64,000 nucleotides of DNA from Sulfitobacter sp. SK012. GTDB lineage: Bacteria > Pseudomonadota > Alphaproteobacteria > Rhodobacterales > Rhodobacteraceae. A model generated the notes under the pieces. That model had not been told where the DNA came from. It searched no databases and saw only the letters and a program-made list of their open reading frames with translations. The stretch lies in assembly GCF_003352085.1 (NCBI RefSeq), contig NZ_CP025804.1, positions 682,001-746,000 on the forward strand. Direction: 5' to 3'. The stretch's first letter is position 1, and the number at the start of each line of letters is the position of its first letter. The position numbers were made by a program, and so were the translations under genes. Positions 1 to 10,260 of this stretch are shown here, one piece after another.

Positions 1-1035
1 GATTTCTTGGGCAATCCGGCAGGTTATGACATTAACCAAACGCTGATCCCCTATACCAGTCAGTCCACGAACCTTCAGGCCGCTTGGGTCGGGATCATCA
101 ACACGCTGTTGGTTGCGTTTCTGGCCTGTATCACAGCTACCGTGCTTGGTGTGTTGGCTGGTGTTCTGCGCCTCTCCAAGAACTGGTTGGTACGCAAGTT
201 GATGTCCGTCTACGTCGAAATCTTTCGCAACATTCCGTTGCTGATCTGGATTTTGATCATCTTTACAATCATGACGGTTTCCATGCCCGCGCCCAATGCG
301 TTTCGCGGTGAAACCCCGTCATCTACGATGTTTATGGATGCGTTCGCATTTACCAACCGTGGCGTTTATATCCCTGCGCCTATCTGGGGACCGGGATCAA
401 TGGTCGTGGTTGCGACCTTTATCGCGTCGATCATCGGTGTGTTTGCTTATCGCCGCTATGCGACAAAGTTACTTTTCGATACGGGCCGGTTGCTTCCAAT
501 GCTATGGCCGTCGTTTGCAATCTTTTTTGTCCCAACGATCCTGATGTTCTTTGTCATGGGATCGCCAATTGGTCTCGATTACCCCGAGCTTAAGGGCTTT
601 AACTTTAAGGGTGGCATTCAGATTGGTGCACCTCTGATTGCGCTTTGGTTCGCGTTGTCGGTTTATACCGGTGCCTTTATCGCCGAAAACGTTCGTGCTG
701 GTATCCAAGCCGTGTCACGTGGCCAGAGCGAAGCAGCCGCTGCGCTGGGTCTGCGGTCTGGCCGAGTGATGAGCCTTGTGGTGCTTCCGCAAGCCTTGCG
801 GGTAATCATTCCACCGCTAATTTCGCAGTATTTGAACATCACCAAGAACTCGTCGCTGGCGATTTTGGTTGGATATGCCGACATCACAGGGACCCTTGGC
901 GGGATTACCCTCAATCAAACGGGCCGCGCGATCGAATGTGTGGTGCTGTTGATGGCGTTCTATCTGACCATTTCGTTGACGATCTCGATGGTGATGAACG
1001 TCTACAACAATGCCACCAAGCTGAAGGAGCGCTAA
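1..1035 (+). CDS. aapQ: General L-amino acid ABC transporter permease AapQ (5' end outside window)
   Basis: Inner-membrane permease of the AapJQMP uptake system for L-amino acids. The frame is open from base 1 (Asp-Phe-Leu-Gly...), so the true start lies upstream of the window and 344 codons are visible. Several hydrophobic segments are present. The permease-ATPase coupling loop lies near the C-terminus (EAAAALGLRSGRVMSLVVLPQALR). The product ends three bases before the aapM start, and the order Q-M-P matches the rhizobial aap operon; AapJ, the binding protein, should lie just upstream. The family assignment is firm. Substrate range is inferred from homologues. Confidence 0.93.
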   Translation, partial: DFLGNPAGYDINQTLIPYTSQSTNLQAAWVGIINTLLVAFLACITATVLGVLAGVLRLSKNWLVRKLMSVYVEIFRNIPLLIWILIIFTIMTVSMPAPNAFRGETPSSTMFMDAFAFTNRGVYIPAPIWGPGSMVVVATFIASIIGVFAYRRYATKLLFDTGRLLPMLWPSFAIFFVPTILMFFVMGSPIGLDYPELKGFNFKGGIQIGAPLIALWFALSVYTGAFIAENVRAGIQAVSRGQSEAAAALGLRSGRVMSLVVLPQALRVIIPPLISQYLNITKNSSLAILVGYADITGTLGGITLNQTGRAIECVVLLMAFYLTISLTISMVMNVYNNATKLKER

Positions 1036-1038
1036 GCC

Positions 1039-2337
1039 ATGTCAGATAAACATGCACAATCCGTCGCCTTCGTCCGGGAAACAGCGTTGCCGCCGTTGGA
1101 TCCACCTATGGCAGCAAGCGGCCCGGTCCTTTGGATGCGTACTAACCTTTTCGCCACATGGGCTAATGCCTTGCTGACGATCGCGGCTGTCTATGTGATC
1201 TTTTTGATCGTTTCCGCCACATTCCCCTGGATGATTAATGGCGTTTGGAACACGGATAGCCTCAAGGAATGCCGCGACGTACTTGAAGGGGCGACAGGCG
1301 GTTGCTTTTCAGTCCTGACAGAACGTTGGAACCAGCTGCTGTTTGGGTTTACCTATCCAAGCGAAAGTTACTGGCGTCCTTCGCTGGCAACCTTGCTGTT
1401 GTTTGTCGCAGCGGCACCGGTGTTGTTCTTTGACCTGCCGCGCAAACTTTTGCTCTTTACGGCTGTTTACCCCTTCCTTGCCTATTGGCTGATTTGGGGT
1501 GGGACAATCCTTGTTCCCATCTTAGCGATGATTGGTTTTGTGGCCGGGTATTATGTCTACAGCCATTTCCTCAAGAAGAGCTTTGCAGCAGGTTTCTTTG
1601 GCGGCATCGCTGCGGCCATTGTTGTTTGGTACATCGGGGGACTTTTCATTCCCGAGGGTGCGTCAGATAACGCGATGCTTAGCGCTGTGCCTAGCCGTGA
1701 TCTGGGTGGCTTCATGCTCAATATGATGCTGGGTGTGACCTGTGTGTCTCTGTCGGTGCCGATCGGAATTGCATTGGCACTGGGGCGGCAATCGAGCCTT
1801 CCTGTCGTCAAGTGGATCTGCGTGGTATTCATCGAATTTATTCGTGGCGTTCCGCTGATCACCTTGTTGTTTGTGGCGAACGTTATGTTGGGATATTTGT
1901 TTCCACCGGAATCGAGCGTCGACTTGTTCTTGCGTGTTGTGATCATGATCACCATGTTCTCCTCGGCCTATATCGCCGAAGTGATCCGTGGTGGTTTGGC
2001 CGCCTTGCCCAAAGGGCAATATGAGGCGGGCGATTCACTGGGGTTGGATTATGCGCAATCCATGCGGTTGATTGTTCTGCCGCAGGCGCTGAAAATCTCG
2101 ATCCCCGGTATCGTTAATATCGCGGTTGGATTGTTCAAGGATACAACGTTGGTTTCGGTGATCTCGCTCTTTGACATCATTGGTATGATCCGCGGGCCGA
2201 TCCTTGCCTCGACTGATTGGGGCGGCATTTACTGGGAACTGTTTATGTTCGCGGGCGTCCTATTCTTTGTCGTGTGTTACGGCATTTCACAATATTCGCA
2301 GTGGCTTGAACGCCGTCTCGCAACAGATCATCGTTAA
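1039..2337 (+). CDS. aapM: General L-amino acid ABC transporter permease AapM
   Basis: Second permease of the Aap amino-acid importer, 432 residues, the usual length for AapM, with a long N-terminal extension before the conserved permease core. Hydrophobic helices are frequent from about residue 40 onward. The coupling-loop signature lies near residues 325-350 (YEAGDSLGLDYAQSMRLIVLPQALK). The ATG follows the aapQ stop after three bases, indicating translational coupling. AapQ and AapM should form the heterodimeric channel energised by AapP, encoded 15 bp downstream. Confidence 0.93.
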   Translation: MSDKHAQSVAFVRETALPPLDPPMAASGPVLWMRTNLFATWANALLTIAAVYVIFLIVSATFPWMINGVWNTDSLKECRDVLEGATGGCFSVLTERWNQLLFGFTYPSESYWRPSLATLLLFVAAAPVLFFDLPRKLLLFTAVYPFLAYWLIWGGTILVPILAMIGFVAGYYVYSHFLKKSFAAGFFGGIAAAIVVWYIGGLFIPEGASDNAMLSAVPSRDLGGFMLNMMLGVTCVSLSVPIGIALALGRQSSLPVVKWICVVFIEFIRGVPLITLLFVANVMLGYLFPPESSVDLFLRVVIMITMFSSAYIAEVIRGGLAALPKGQYEAGDSLGLDYAQSMRLIVLPQALKISIPGIVNIAVGLFKDTTLVSVISLFDIIGMIRGPILASTDWGGIYWELFMFAGVLFFVVCYGISQYSQWLERRLATDHR

Positions 2338-2352
2338 GAAAGGGCTGAAACA

Positions 2353-3120
2353 ATGGCCGAAGCAAAACAAATGCAAGTATCCGATGAAGTCGCGATTAGC
2401 ATTAACAACATGAACAAATGGTACGGCACTTTCCACGTGCTGCGTGATATCGACCTTACGGTGTATCGCGGCGAGCGGATCGTGATTTGCGGGCCGTCTG
2501 GCTCTGGTAAATCTACGTTGATCCGCTGTGTGAACGCGCTGGAGGAACATCAGAAAGGATCGATCGAAGTTGACGGCACGTTGCTGTCTTCTGACCTCAA
2601 GAACATCGACAAAATCCGCTCTGAAGTTGGTATGTGTTTTCAGCACTTCAATCTGTTCCCGCACTTGACGATCCTTGAGAACTGCACGTTGGCTCCGATC
2701 TGGGTGCGTAAAACGCCTAAGAAAGAAGCCGAAGAAACGGCGATGCATTTCCTTGAGAAGGTTAAGATTCCGGATCAGGCGCTCAAGTATCCGGGCCAGT
2801 TGTCAGGTGGTCAGCAGCAGCGTGTGGCGATTGCGCGTAGCTTGTGCATGCGTCCGCGCATCATGTTGTTTGATGAACCGACGTCGGCGCTTGACCCTGA
2901 GATGATCAAGGAAGTTCTCGACACGATGATCGAGCTTGCCGAAGAAGGCATGACCATGCTTTGCGTGACCCACGAGATGGGCTTTGCCCGTCAGGTCGCA
3001 AACCGCGTGATCTTTATGGACGAAGGGCAGATCGTTGAGCAAAACGAGCCCGAAGAGTTCTTCAACAACCCTCAGTCGCCACGGACACAGCTGTTCCTCA
3101 GCCAGATCCTAGGCCACTAA
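2353..3120 (+). CDS. aapP: Amino acid ABC transporter ATP-binding protein AapP
   Basis: ATPase subunit of the Aap importer, 255 residues. Walker [10 protein letters not shown] is at residues 47-55, the ABC signature LSGGQQQR at 150-157, Walker B IMLFDEP around 170-176, and the H-loop in VTHEMGF. It belongs to the polar amino-acid (PAAT) ATPase group. Last gene of the aap operon; its stop overlaps by 4 bp the stop of the convergent phosphatase gene, so no room is left for a separate terminator. Confidence 0.95.
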   Translation: MAEAKQMQVSDEVAISINNMNKWYGTFHVLRDIDLTVYRGERIVICGPSGSGKSTLIRCVNALEEHQKGSIEVDGTLLSSDLKNIDKIRSEVGMCFQHFNLFPHLTILENCTLAPIWVRKTPKKEAEETAMHFLEKVKIPDQALKYPGQLSGGQQQRVAIARSLCMRPRIMLFDEPTSALDPEMIKEVLDTMIELAEEGMTMLCVTHEMGFARQVANRVIFMDEGQIVEQNEPEEFFNNPQSPRTQLFLSQILGH

Positions 3121-3617
3121 GTACGACCAGAAAACTCACGCGGCACGACGAAATCTACCGTCGTGCCGCTGTGCATTTTAAGCTCATTCCATTCCTTGAT
3201 ATCGAAATCCGCAATGAGCGTTGCCCCGGTCGGGTAACGGGAAAATTGTTCGTGGTCAGGTTGCTCCGTCAGCAAAGCGGCCGCAAAGTCGGCGATGCCG
3301 GGATTGTGCCCCACCATCAAGATGCGGTCAGCGGTGGCTTCGCGCAGGACCTGCGCCATCGTTGCGGCCTCAGCGAGGTAAAGCAGGCGTGTGACCTCCA
3401 CAGGTATGTCGGCCGGCAATGTGAGCCGCGCGAGGGTCTCTTGGGTCCTTGAGGCCGCTGAACACAAGACAGCACCCGGCATATGGCCTTGCGTGCGCAA
3501 CCAATCCCCCAGAGCCTTTGCAGAAGTTTGGCCGCGAGGGTTTAACGACCGTTCGATATCGGGCAACCCAGCAGACCAATCGGATTTGGCGTGACGCATC
3601 AAGATTAGGCGTTTCAT
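3117..3617 (-). CDS. sixA: SixA-like phosphohistidine phosphatase
   Basis: Histidine-phosphatase (phosphoglycerate-mutase fold) protein of 166 residues. The catalytic RHG-type motif appears as MRHAKSDW with His9, and the second catalytic His is in MVGHNPG (His104). Length and motifs fit the SixA group, which removes phosphate from histidine-phosphorylated proteins, but many members have unproven substrates. It lies 2 bp downstream of the ferredoxin-type gene on the same strand and converges with aapP. The symbol is by family resemblance only. Confidence 0.75.
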   Translation of the reverse strand: MKRLILMRHAKSDWSAGLPDIERSLNPRGQTSAKALGDWLRTQGHMPGAVLCSAASRTQETLARLTLPADIPVEVTRLLYLAEAATMAQVLREATADRILMVGHNPGIADFAAALLTEQPDHEQFSRYPTGATLIADFDIKEWNELKMHSGTTVDFVVPREFSGRT

Positions 3618-3618
3618 T

Positions 3619-4293
3619 TCAGACTCCTGTAAATGCGCGCATGTGAAATGCTGATTGCGCGGGGTTGCGGTTGAAGCTCTGACTGACGGGGCAGGCGGTG
3701 CGGGTTTTGCATCCGTGGTTCATGCAGTCGGCCCCAGCTGTGCTGCGCAGATAGGCCTTGCAGGTCGCGACATCGTAGAAGTGTTGATTAGAGAGCGCAT
3801 CAACAGGGCAGGCGGTGACACAAGGCTTGGTAGCGCAACTGTCACAGGGGTTTGCTGCCGGTTTGTCCGGATCAATGGCTTGGTCGAGGATAAGCGCCGC
3901 CCTGATTGAGATCATCAGCCCGGCTTTGACATGCACCATCATCCCTGTCGGGCTTTGAAAAAACTGCCCGGAGGCGAGCGCCCATGAGATGAAGGGTGCA
4001 TAGGGAGGTCCATCCGATGGATAGACGGCTTCGGCCTTCAGCGTGGTTGCAAGGGCACCGATAATGCGCTTGGACCAACGATCAAGCGGGTTGCGCGCAG
4101 TGTCAGTGTATTCTGGCGAAAGGGTAAAGACCGGCCACATTGAATGATCCGCACCAATCAGGACAATCGTTTGTTCCGGCGATGTAGGGTGGGCCAGTGT
4201 GCCCATAACAAACAAACAGCTGGGTCCGATAGAACGGGAAATGTCATCCAGCGTCGGGTTAGGCCCCCGTGCAGGGATATCTTTAGGTGTCAT
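3619..4293 (-). CDS. Ferredoxin-type 4Fe-4S protein
   Basis: 224-residue protein whose last third carries two clusters of four cysteines: Cys150, 153, 158 and 162 (CDSCATKPCVTACP) and Cys178, 190, 195 and 201. This is the layout expected for two [4Fe-4S] centres. The first 140 residues match no domain I can name; they resemble the front part of proteins annotated as ferredoxins in roseobacters. No signal peptide, so probably cytoplasmic. Lies between argB and the SixA-like gene on the same strand. Electron-transfer role is inferred. Confidence 0.7.
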   Translation of the reverse strand: MTPKDIPARGPNPTLDDISRSIGPSCLFVMGTLAHPTSPEQTIVLIGADHSMWPVFTLSPEYTDTARNPLDRWSKRIIGALATTLKAEAVYPSDGPPYAPFISWALASGQFFQSPTGMMVHVKAGLMISIRAALILDQAIDPDKPAANPCDSCATKPCVTACPVDALSNQHFYDVATCKAYLRSTAGADCMNHGCKTRTACPVSQSFNRNPAQSAFHMRAFTGV

Positions 4294-4337
4294 CAGGTGA
4301 GACTATCGCACAAATGTTCTGGCGCAATGATACAGGC

Positions 4338-5201
4338 TTAGCTCAGGCGGATGATACTGCCGGCACCGTGCTCGGTAAACAGCTCCAAAAGACAAGCATT
4401 TGGCGCGCGGCCATCAAGGATAACAGCAGCACGGACGCCAGCCTTTATCGCCTGCAACGCAGTTTCAGTCTTGGGGATCATACCGCCTGCAATGGTGCCC
4501 TCGGCTGTCATCTCGCGGATTTGGTCAGGTGTAAGCTCAGTTAGGACCTCTCCGGCGGCGTTCTTGACCCCGGCGACATCCGTCAGCAGCAGTAAACGGT
4601 CGGCTGCAAGTGATGCAGCTATGGCACCTGCGGCGGTATCACCGTTGATGTTGAAGGTTTCGCCGCCCTTGCCCATGCCAAGAGGGGCAATGACAGGGAT
4701 TATTTCCTTGTCGGCTAGATCTTTCAGTAAACGTGGGTTGATCTGGCTGGGCTTGCCCACAAGACCCAAAGCAGGGTCTTCTGGCTCACAGATGATCAGG
4801 CCGCTGTCTTTGCCAGACACGCCAACCGCGCGGCCGCCTTGTTGCGAGATGGCTTGCACGATCTTGGCGTTAACGAGGCCGGATAGGACCATTTCGACCA
4901 CATCCATGGTGGCCGCATCCGTCACACGTTTGCCATCGATGAATTCAGATTTGATATTGAGACGCTTGAGCATGTCGTTGATCATCGGCCCGCCGCCATG
5001 CACGATCACGGGATTAACGCCGACCTGGCGCATAAGCACGACGTCACGGGCGAATTCTTCCATCGCCTCATCGCTGCCCATTGCGTGCCCGCCTAGTTTG
5101 ATCACGACGGTCGCATTGTTGTAGCGCTGCATATAGGGCAGGGCCTGTGATAGTGTGGCGGCGGTGGCGGCCCAATCGCGGTTCATGCTCTGCGTTCTCA
5201 T
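4338..5201 (-). CDS. argB: Acetylglutamate kinase
   Basis: Catalyses ATP-dependent phosphorylation of N-acetyl-L-glutamate, the second step of arginine synthesis. The 287-residue product has the amino-acid-kinase signatures [10 protein letters not shown] (Lys35 and the glycine loop) and [12 protein letters not shown] (about 66-76), plus the nucleotide-binding region near [12 protein letters not shown]. Length is typical. Two starts are possible: the Met used here and Met6 (MNRDWAAT), at 5186. Downstream of engB on the same strand, 50 bp apart. Confidence 0.95.
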   Translation of the reverse strand: MRTQSMNRDWAATAATLSQALPYMQRYNNATVVIKLGGHAMGSDEAMEEFARDVVLMRQVGVNPVIVHGGGPMINDMLKRLNIKSEFIDGKRVTDAATMDVVEMVLSGLVNAKIVQAISQQGGRAVGVSGKDSGLIICEPEDPALGLVGKPSQINPRLLKDLADKEIIPVIAPLGMGKGGETFNINGDTAAGAIAASLAADRLLLLTDVAGVKNAAGEVLTELTPDQIREMTAEGTIAGGMIPKTETALQAIKAGVRAAVILDGRAPNACLLELFTEHGAGSIIRLS

Positions 5202-5250
5202 CTTCTTTGTGATCCCCTGTTATGCGGCGATCATAAGCAGGCGTTCGCTG

Positions 5251-5901
5251 TTATTCCAGCGTCGCAATCACTGCACGCAGGGTGGGAATGCCCCAACCCT
5301 TTTCCGAGCTGCTTACGATCAGTTCTGGATAGGCAGCAGGGTGTTTGGCGAGCGCGCCGCGCACTTGATCCAATATCTTTTCGCGGTCAACTTCCTTGAC
5401 CTTATCTGACTTGGTCAGCACGACCTGGAACGTAACCGCCGCACTGTCGAGCAAGCTCATTATTTCGTCATCGACCTTTTTCACGCCGTGGCGTGCGTCG
5501 ATCAGCACAAAGGCGCGGCGCAGGGTTTGGCGACCTTGCAGGTACTGCTTGAGCAGGCGCTGCCATTTTTCGACCACAGGCAGTGGCGCGTTAGCATAAC
5601 CGTAGCCGGGCAAATCGACGAGATAGAGTTCTTCTCCGGCGGTGAAATAGTTGATCTCTTGGGTGCGACCGGGGGTGTTGGATGCCCGTGCCAGCGCTTT
5701 CATGCCTGTCAGCGCATTGATCAACGTGGACTTCCCGACATTGGATCGCCCCGCAAAGCAGACTTCCATCCGGTCCGGTTCTGGCAAACCGTCCATCGCG
5801 ACCACGCCTTTTACAAATGTGGTCTCTCCGGCGAAGAGCAGGCGGCCCTGTTCTTCGACTTGCGGATCAGGGGCGTCGACGACGGGGAAGGGTAGTTGCA
5901 T
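5251..5901 (-). CDS. engB: Ribosome biogenesis GTP-binding protein YihA/YsxC (EngB)
   Basis: GTPase needed for assembly of the large ribosomal subunit. 216 residues with G1 GRSNVGKS at 51-58, G3 DLPG at 96-99 and G4 TKSD at 163-166. The start codon overlaps the stop of the upstream MOSC gene (TGATG), so the two are translationally coupled. The order yidC-MOSC-engB-argB on one strand is characteristic of Rhodobacteraceae. Confidence 0.95.
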   Translation of the reverse strand: MQLPFPVVDAPDPQVEEQGRLLFAGETTFVKGVVAMDGLPEPDRMEVCFAGRSNVGKSTLINALTGMKALARASNTPGRTQEINYFTAGEELYLVDLPGYGYANAPLPVVEKWQRLLKQYLQGRQTLRRAFVLIDARHGVKKVDDEIMSLLDSAAVTFQVVLTKSDKVKEVDREKILDQVRGALAKHPAAYPELIVSSSEKGWGIPTLRAVIATLE

Positions 5902-6641
5902 CAGATTAGCTCCAGTTTATCGCCCACCGCGATATCGCCGGTTTGGATGACGCGGGCATAGATGCCAAAATGCTGATGGTCCATGGTTTTCAACGCAGCA
6001 AGCGTATCAACGTCACGTAGGCCCGTTTCGGGATTGGCGGTAGTGGCAAGGCAACGCACGATAGGTTCTTGGATCTGCAGGACAGCTCCACCAATTGCGA
6101 TGTCTCTTCCGACCCAGTCAAATTCAGCCCAAGGGGCAGTGCCATCAAACCAGATATTTCCGCGCCACCGCAACGGCGACAACGGGGTTTGCGCAATATC
6201 TTCGACCTCCGCGTGGGATGCCACGGAGCACAGCGATACAGACGCAAAATCGCTGTCGGTAAAGCCGCGCCCGTCCAGTCGCAGGATGCGGTCCGGTAAT
6301 GCGCGGTCTGAAGGAACCAGCGGCATAACCCAGTCAATGAAGGCCGCACTATCGTCGTCGGGGCGGAAAGTCAGATCGGGACGTTCAGGATGCGTGAGGG
6401 TCAGCGTTTGCGTCGCCTCGTTGAGGGACGCGTTAATCGCCATAAGTTTGGGGGCTTTTGATCCGCGGCTAAAGTTCTGGCAGGCGGCCCACTCTGACCC
6501 GTCTGCCTTTGCCGCCTCATGCGCGACGGCCCAAAGCCGGTCGAAGGGCATCGACTGATCTTGGTTCAGGCGCACATGATCAAGCGCTTCGCGCCCATGG
6601 CTTTTCAGGGGATGCCGGAAAAGCCCAGAGACCCCCATCAC
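5901..6641 (-). CDS. MOSC domain-containing protein
   Basis: 246-residue protein with an N-terminal MOSC-type beta-barrel region (GVSGLFRHPLKSHGREAL) and a C-terminal MOSC core (about residues 125-240, including FDGTAPWAEFDWVGRDIAIG and RCLATTANPETG). MOSC domains bind molybdenum cofactor or related sulfur carriers. The usual catalytic cysteine may be the one in RCLAT, but I cannot assign substrates. It overlaps yidC by 4 bp upstream and engB downstream, so it is embedded in the yidC operon. Confidence 0.85.
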   Translation of the reverse strand: MMGVSGLFRHPLKSHGREALDHVRLNQDQSMPFDRLWAVAHEAAKADGSEWAACQNFSRGSKAPKLMAINASLNEATQTLTLTHPERPDLTFRPDDDSAAFIDWVMPLVPSDRALPDRILRLDGRGFTDSDFASVSLCSVASHAEVEDIAQTPLSPLRWRGNIWFDGTAPWAEFDWVGRDIAIGGAVLQIQEPIVRCLATTANPETGLRDVDTLAALKTMDHQHFGIYARVIQTGDIAVGDKLELI

Positions 6642-8467
6642 TTTTCGGCGTCAGACTTGGCTTTGCGGCCAAATCCACCTTTGATGTTGCCCAGCAAGTC
6701 AGGCTTGTAGCCTTGGCTGCGCATGATCAGGTACTGCTGCGTAAAGGTGATTGTGTTGTTCGCGATCCAATATACCACGAGGCCAGAGGCGAAGCTGCCC
6801 AGCATGAACATGAACACCCAAGGCATCCACGCAAAGATCATTTGCTGAGTGGGATCGGTGGGGGCCGGATTTAGTTTTTGCTGTAGCCACATCGAAATAC
6901 CCAACAAAAGTGGCAGGATGCCAATAAAGGCCAGCGCCATGATCGATCCAGCTTCTGGTCCAGCCCAGGGTGCAAGCCCATAGAAGTTTAAGAGCGACGT
7001 TGGGTCAGGCAAGCTGAGGTCTTGGAACGGGCCAAAGAAAGGTGCTTGGCGCAGTTCGATCGTGACAAAGATCACCTTGTAGAGAGAGAAGAAGATCGGA
7101 ATCTGCAGCAAGATCGGCAGGCAGCCCGCGGCGGGGTTTACCTTCTCCTTCTTATAGAGCGCCATCATGCCCTGCTGCATCTTCTGGCGATCTTCACCAG
7201 AATCTTTCTTGAGCGCCTCCATCTGAGGTTGAAGCTCTTTCATCTTGGCCATCGAGACATAAGATTTATATGCCAATGGGAAGAGCATCGCCTTGATCAG
7301 CAAGGTCAGAGCGATGATTGCGATGCCCATGTTGCCGATCAGCTCGTGCAGGTGGTGCAGGAGCCAAAAGATGGGTTTGGTCAGGAATGAGAACCAGCCC
7401 CAGTCAATCGAATCGATGAAATTATATACGCCCTGCTCTTCATACTTGCGTAGGGTTTCCCATTCCTTTGCCCCGGCAAAGAACTGACTGACGGCAGTGA
7501 TGGTCGCCTGAGGTGCGACCGTTTGGGTCGGCATGACTGTTTCGGCTTGGTATATGTCGCGACGTTCATCGTATTTGGCCACTGACTTGAAAGCGCTGCC
7601 TTGTGCGGGGATCAATGCGCCCATCCAATAGTGGTCGGTGAACCCGATCCAGCCATTTTCTGTGATCTGTTTGACCTGCGCGCGCGCACCTTCACGTTCG
7701 GCGAATTCGAAGTCTGGCATATCGTCCCAGTTGATTTCCGAATACTCGCCATCACCCATTGCAACGACGCCTTCGTGCAGAATGAAGAAGTTTTTCAGGT
7801 CTGTCGGCTCACCATGACGGGCAAGAATACCGTAAGGGGCCATACTCGCTGGGCTATCGCTCGTGTTGGTCACGCTCTGGGTGATCGTGAACATAAAGTC
7901 CTCGTCCACCGCGATTTCTTTGGAAAAGAGCAGGCCTGCGCCGTTGTCCCAAGTCATTGTAACAGGGTTGCCGACACTTACCACATCGCTGTCCGGTGCG
8001 CTCCACTCAGTGTTGGGTCCGGGAACTGCAGCGGGGTCAAGACCGGTGCTCGCGGCCCAACCGTGCAAGGCATAATATGCATCTTCCCCGCCCACGGGGA
8101 TTAGCAATTTTACGACTTCTGCGTCCTCATCCCTTGAGGTGCGGTAATCGTTCAAAGAAAGATCATCAATCCGGCCGCCCAAGAGAGAGATCGACCCGCT
8201 CAATCGGTCCGTGCTGATTTGTACGCGAGGTGCGGTATCGACGGCCTCGGCCAACAGCTCTATTGTGGCAGTTGCTTCTGTAGAAACACTGCTATTTACG
8301 GGGGCTGCGGGCGTTGTAAGGCTGTCGCCTTCAGCTGTGGATTGCGCTGTTTCCGACGGTGCTAGCGGAGCTGGGCCCTCTGGGGGCGGGAACAACACGA
8401 ACCAAACGAGGATCACAATAAAGCTGAGCCCTGTTGCGATTATTAGATTCTTGTTCTGATCGTCCAT
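6638..8467 (-). CDS. yidC: Membrane protein insertase YidC
   Basis: Inner-membrane insertase/chaperone that inserts and folds membrane proteins, alone or with SecYEG. About 609 residues: N-terminal transmembrane anchor (IIATGLSFIVILVWFVLF), large periplasmic domain to about residue 340, then the conserved five-helix core (from about 345, e.g. FLTKPIFWLLHHLHELIGNMG and INPAAGCLPILLQIPIF-type segments) and a basic C-terminal tail. I chose the ATG at 8467 (MDDQNKN) over an in-frame GTG 12 bp upstream because an AGGTGG ribosome-binding site sits 8-9 bp before it. Confidence 0.95.
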   Translation of the reverse strand: MDDQNKNLIIATGLSFIVILVWFVLFPPPEGPAPLAPSETAQSTAEGDSLTTPAAPVNSSVSTEATATIELLAEAVDTAPRVQISTDRLSGSISLLGGRIDDLSLNDYRTSRDEDAEVVKLLIPVGGEDAYYALHGWAASTGLDPAAVPGPNTEWSAPDSDVVSVGNPVTMTWDNGAGLLFSKEIAVDEDFMFTITQSVTNTSDSPASMAPYGILARHGEPTDLKNFFILHEGVVAMGDGEYSEINWDDMPDFEFAEREGARAQVKQITENGWIGFTDHYWMGALIPAQGSAFKSVAKYDERRDIYQAETVMPTQTVAPQATITAVSQFFAGAKEWETLRKYEEQGVYNFIDSIDWGWFSFLTKPIFWLLHHLHELIGNMGIAIIALTLLIKAMLFPLAYKSYVSMAKMKELQPQMEALKKDSGEDRQKMQQGMMALYKKEKVNPAAGCLPILLQIPIFFSLYKVIFVTIELRQAPFFGPFQDLSLPDPTSLLNFYGLAPWAGPEAGSIMALAFIGILPLLLGISMWLQQKLNPAPTDPTQQMIFAWMPWVFMFMLGSFASGLVVYWIANNTITFTQQYLIMRSQGYKPDLLGNIKGGFGRKAKSDAEK

Positions 8468-8604
8468 TGGGACCGCCACCTGATGTCTTTGAGTTCAGCG
8501 TGGGTTCAACAGAGAACAGCCCCAAAGGTCAAGCGGATTCGGGCTTTATCCGGGGTTTGGCGGAGTTGCGCGTGACCTATTTGGGGACATTGAGGGTTCC
8601 AGTT

Positions 8605-10155
8605 TCATTTCTGTTTTCCCTGCATGATCCGAGGCACATCGGCTAGCTTGGAATTGTGACCCGCAATCCAGTCAAGCGTCTGCTCAAATGGCATAGGCTT
8701 GCCAATCCCAAAACCTTGGACATGGTCGCATCCCAGCTGCGCCAAAAGTACATGTTCACCAACGCTTTCGACACCTTCGGCAAGGGTTTCAACCTCGAGC
8801 CGTTCTGCCATGGTCAAAATGGCGGAGATCATGCGTTGCTGTTCGGAATCGCGATCTGCCTTAATGATAAAACTGCGGTCAATTTTGATGCGACTGACGG
8901 CAAACCGCCGGATCGACGCGATTGATGCATGGCCGGTCCCGAAATCATCCAGATCAATCCGGCACCCAAGTTCCCCCAACGCATTGATGTTTCGCGTGAT
9001 GACATCGTCAGGGGAACTTGCAACGACGGTTTCTAGCACTTCGACGGCCAGACGGTCCGGGGTCAGATCAAAGCGATCGAGTTCCCATTTGATTTTTTCT
9101 AGAAGACGCGGATTGCTCAGCTCAGAGCCCGAAAAATTGACGCCAACCTGGTGTATCTCCAAGCCAGCAACATCCCAAGCTTTGAGGGCTGCAAAGGAGT
9201 GGTACATCATTTTTTCCGCGAGACGCTCAAGCATGCCGGCGGATTCGATGGCCGGCAAAAACTCCTGGGGGGCGATCATGCCACGGTTTGGATGGCTCCA
9301 GCGGGCCAGCGCCTCAAAGCCGGTGATTTGGCCTGTGTCCGTTGAAATTTGGGGTTGAAACCAAGGCTGGATATGTCCAGCGTCGAGCGCCAAGCCCACT
9401 TCGTCACGCAGTTCTGCGCGGCACTGTGTCTCGCGGCGCATTTGGTCTGAAAAGGCGCGAATTGCCGCTGGGCCATGGCGTTGTGCCTCTCGCAACGCTG
9501 TTGCTGCGGCTTGAAGCCACGCGGCACCGTTTTTCTTTGGAGAACGGCTGTGTTGGCAAAATCCGACCGAGCCCGAGACATAAATAGTTGTGCCGTCAAT
9601 CGACAGCGGTTCTTCGAGTGCGGTCTGTAAGCGACCCGCCATCTGGATGCACAGCTCAAGATCCATGTGCCGAACTGGCGCGACGCAGATCGCAAACCGG
9701 GCGTCTCCCATCTTGCCGACGCTGTCTTCATCGCGCAGCATGGTTATGAGCCGCTCGGCCGTGCGTTTTATCACTGTATCCGCCGCGAGTTGACCGTAAC
9801 GATCGACGATCTGAACATCGTCGTCGATTTCTAGGAAATAGGTCGCTGATTGCCACGCTTTCTCGCTGGTGATCTCGTATTTTTGGTCACAAACATCTTC
9901 GAACGCGCTCCGGCTGAATAATCCGTCGATTGCATCTTTGGATATGTGGACACCGCCAATCGCGCCGCCGAACCCGCCAGCAAGCACATACGTCAAAGGC
10001 AAGATCGCGGATACAGCCAAGAGTGCGGCTTCTCCTCCGAGCCAGAAGGCGGCAAGTGAAATGGCAGGCAGGAAAGCCAATGCCGGAGGTCCGGCCAAAA
10101 CCGCGGCCAGTTTGGCGCGCAGTCGTTTCAAATTCAGTGTGTCTGCCCAGTGCAT
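8605..10155 (-). CDS. EAL-domain c-di-GMP phosphodiesterase with degenerate GGDEF
   Basis: 516 residues. Two hydrophobic segments near the N-terminus (about 20-65) anchor it in the inner membrane. A GGDEF-like domain follows, with the signature decayed to MGDARF (149-154), so no cyclase activity is expected. The C-terminal EAL domain keeps the catalytic set: EAL at 281-283, Asn340, Glu372, Asp403-Asp404 in DDFGTG, Lys424 and Glu460. It should therefore hydrolyse c-di-GMP; the degenerate GGDEF may be a GTP-sensing regulator. It is inserted between ttcA and yidC on the same strand. Confidence 0.88.
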   Translation of the reverse strand: MHWADTLNLKRLRAKLAAVLAGPPALAFLPAISLAAFWLGGEAALLAVSAILPLTYVLAGGFGGAIGGVHISKDAIDGLFSRSAFEDVCDQKYEITSEKAWQSATYFLEIDDDVQIVDRYGQLAADTVIKRTAERLITMLRDEDSVGKMGDARFAICVAPVRHMDLELCIQMAGRLQTALEEPLSIDGTTIYVSGSVGFCQHSRSPKKNGAAWLQAAATALREAQRHGPAAIRAFSDQMRRETQCRAELRDEVGLALDAGHIQPWFQPQISTDTGQITGFEALARWSHPNRGMIAPQEFLPAIESAGMLERLAEKMMYHSFAALKAWDVAGLEIHQVGVNFSGSELSNPRLLEKIKWELDRFDLTPDRLAVEVLETVVASSPDDVITRNINALGELGCRIDLDDFGTGHASIASIRRFAVSRIKIDRSFIIKADRDSEQQRMISAILTMAERLEVETLAEGVESVGEHVLLAQLGCDHVQGFGIGKPMPFEQTLDWIAGHNSKLADVPRIMQGKQK

Positions 10156-10260
10156 TAGTGCCTCCCATCTCAGCGCAGAGCGCGCTTGAGGTTAGAGATA
10201 TCTAGCGGTCCTCTGGTCATCTGCAGGTTAACGCGGGCAGGGTAAGTTGCGTTACTTTAC

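Noticed and set aside
4351..5124. Long open frame on the + strand opposite argB (257 codons)
   Set aside because: It is antisense to a clearly conserved gene, Ser/Ala/Pro-rich in composition, and has no ribosome-binding site. Typical shadow frame in GC-rich DNA.
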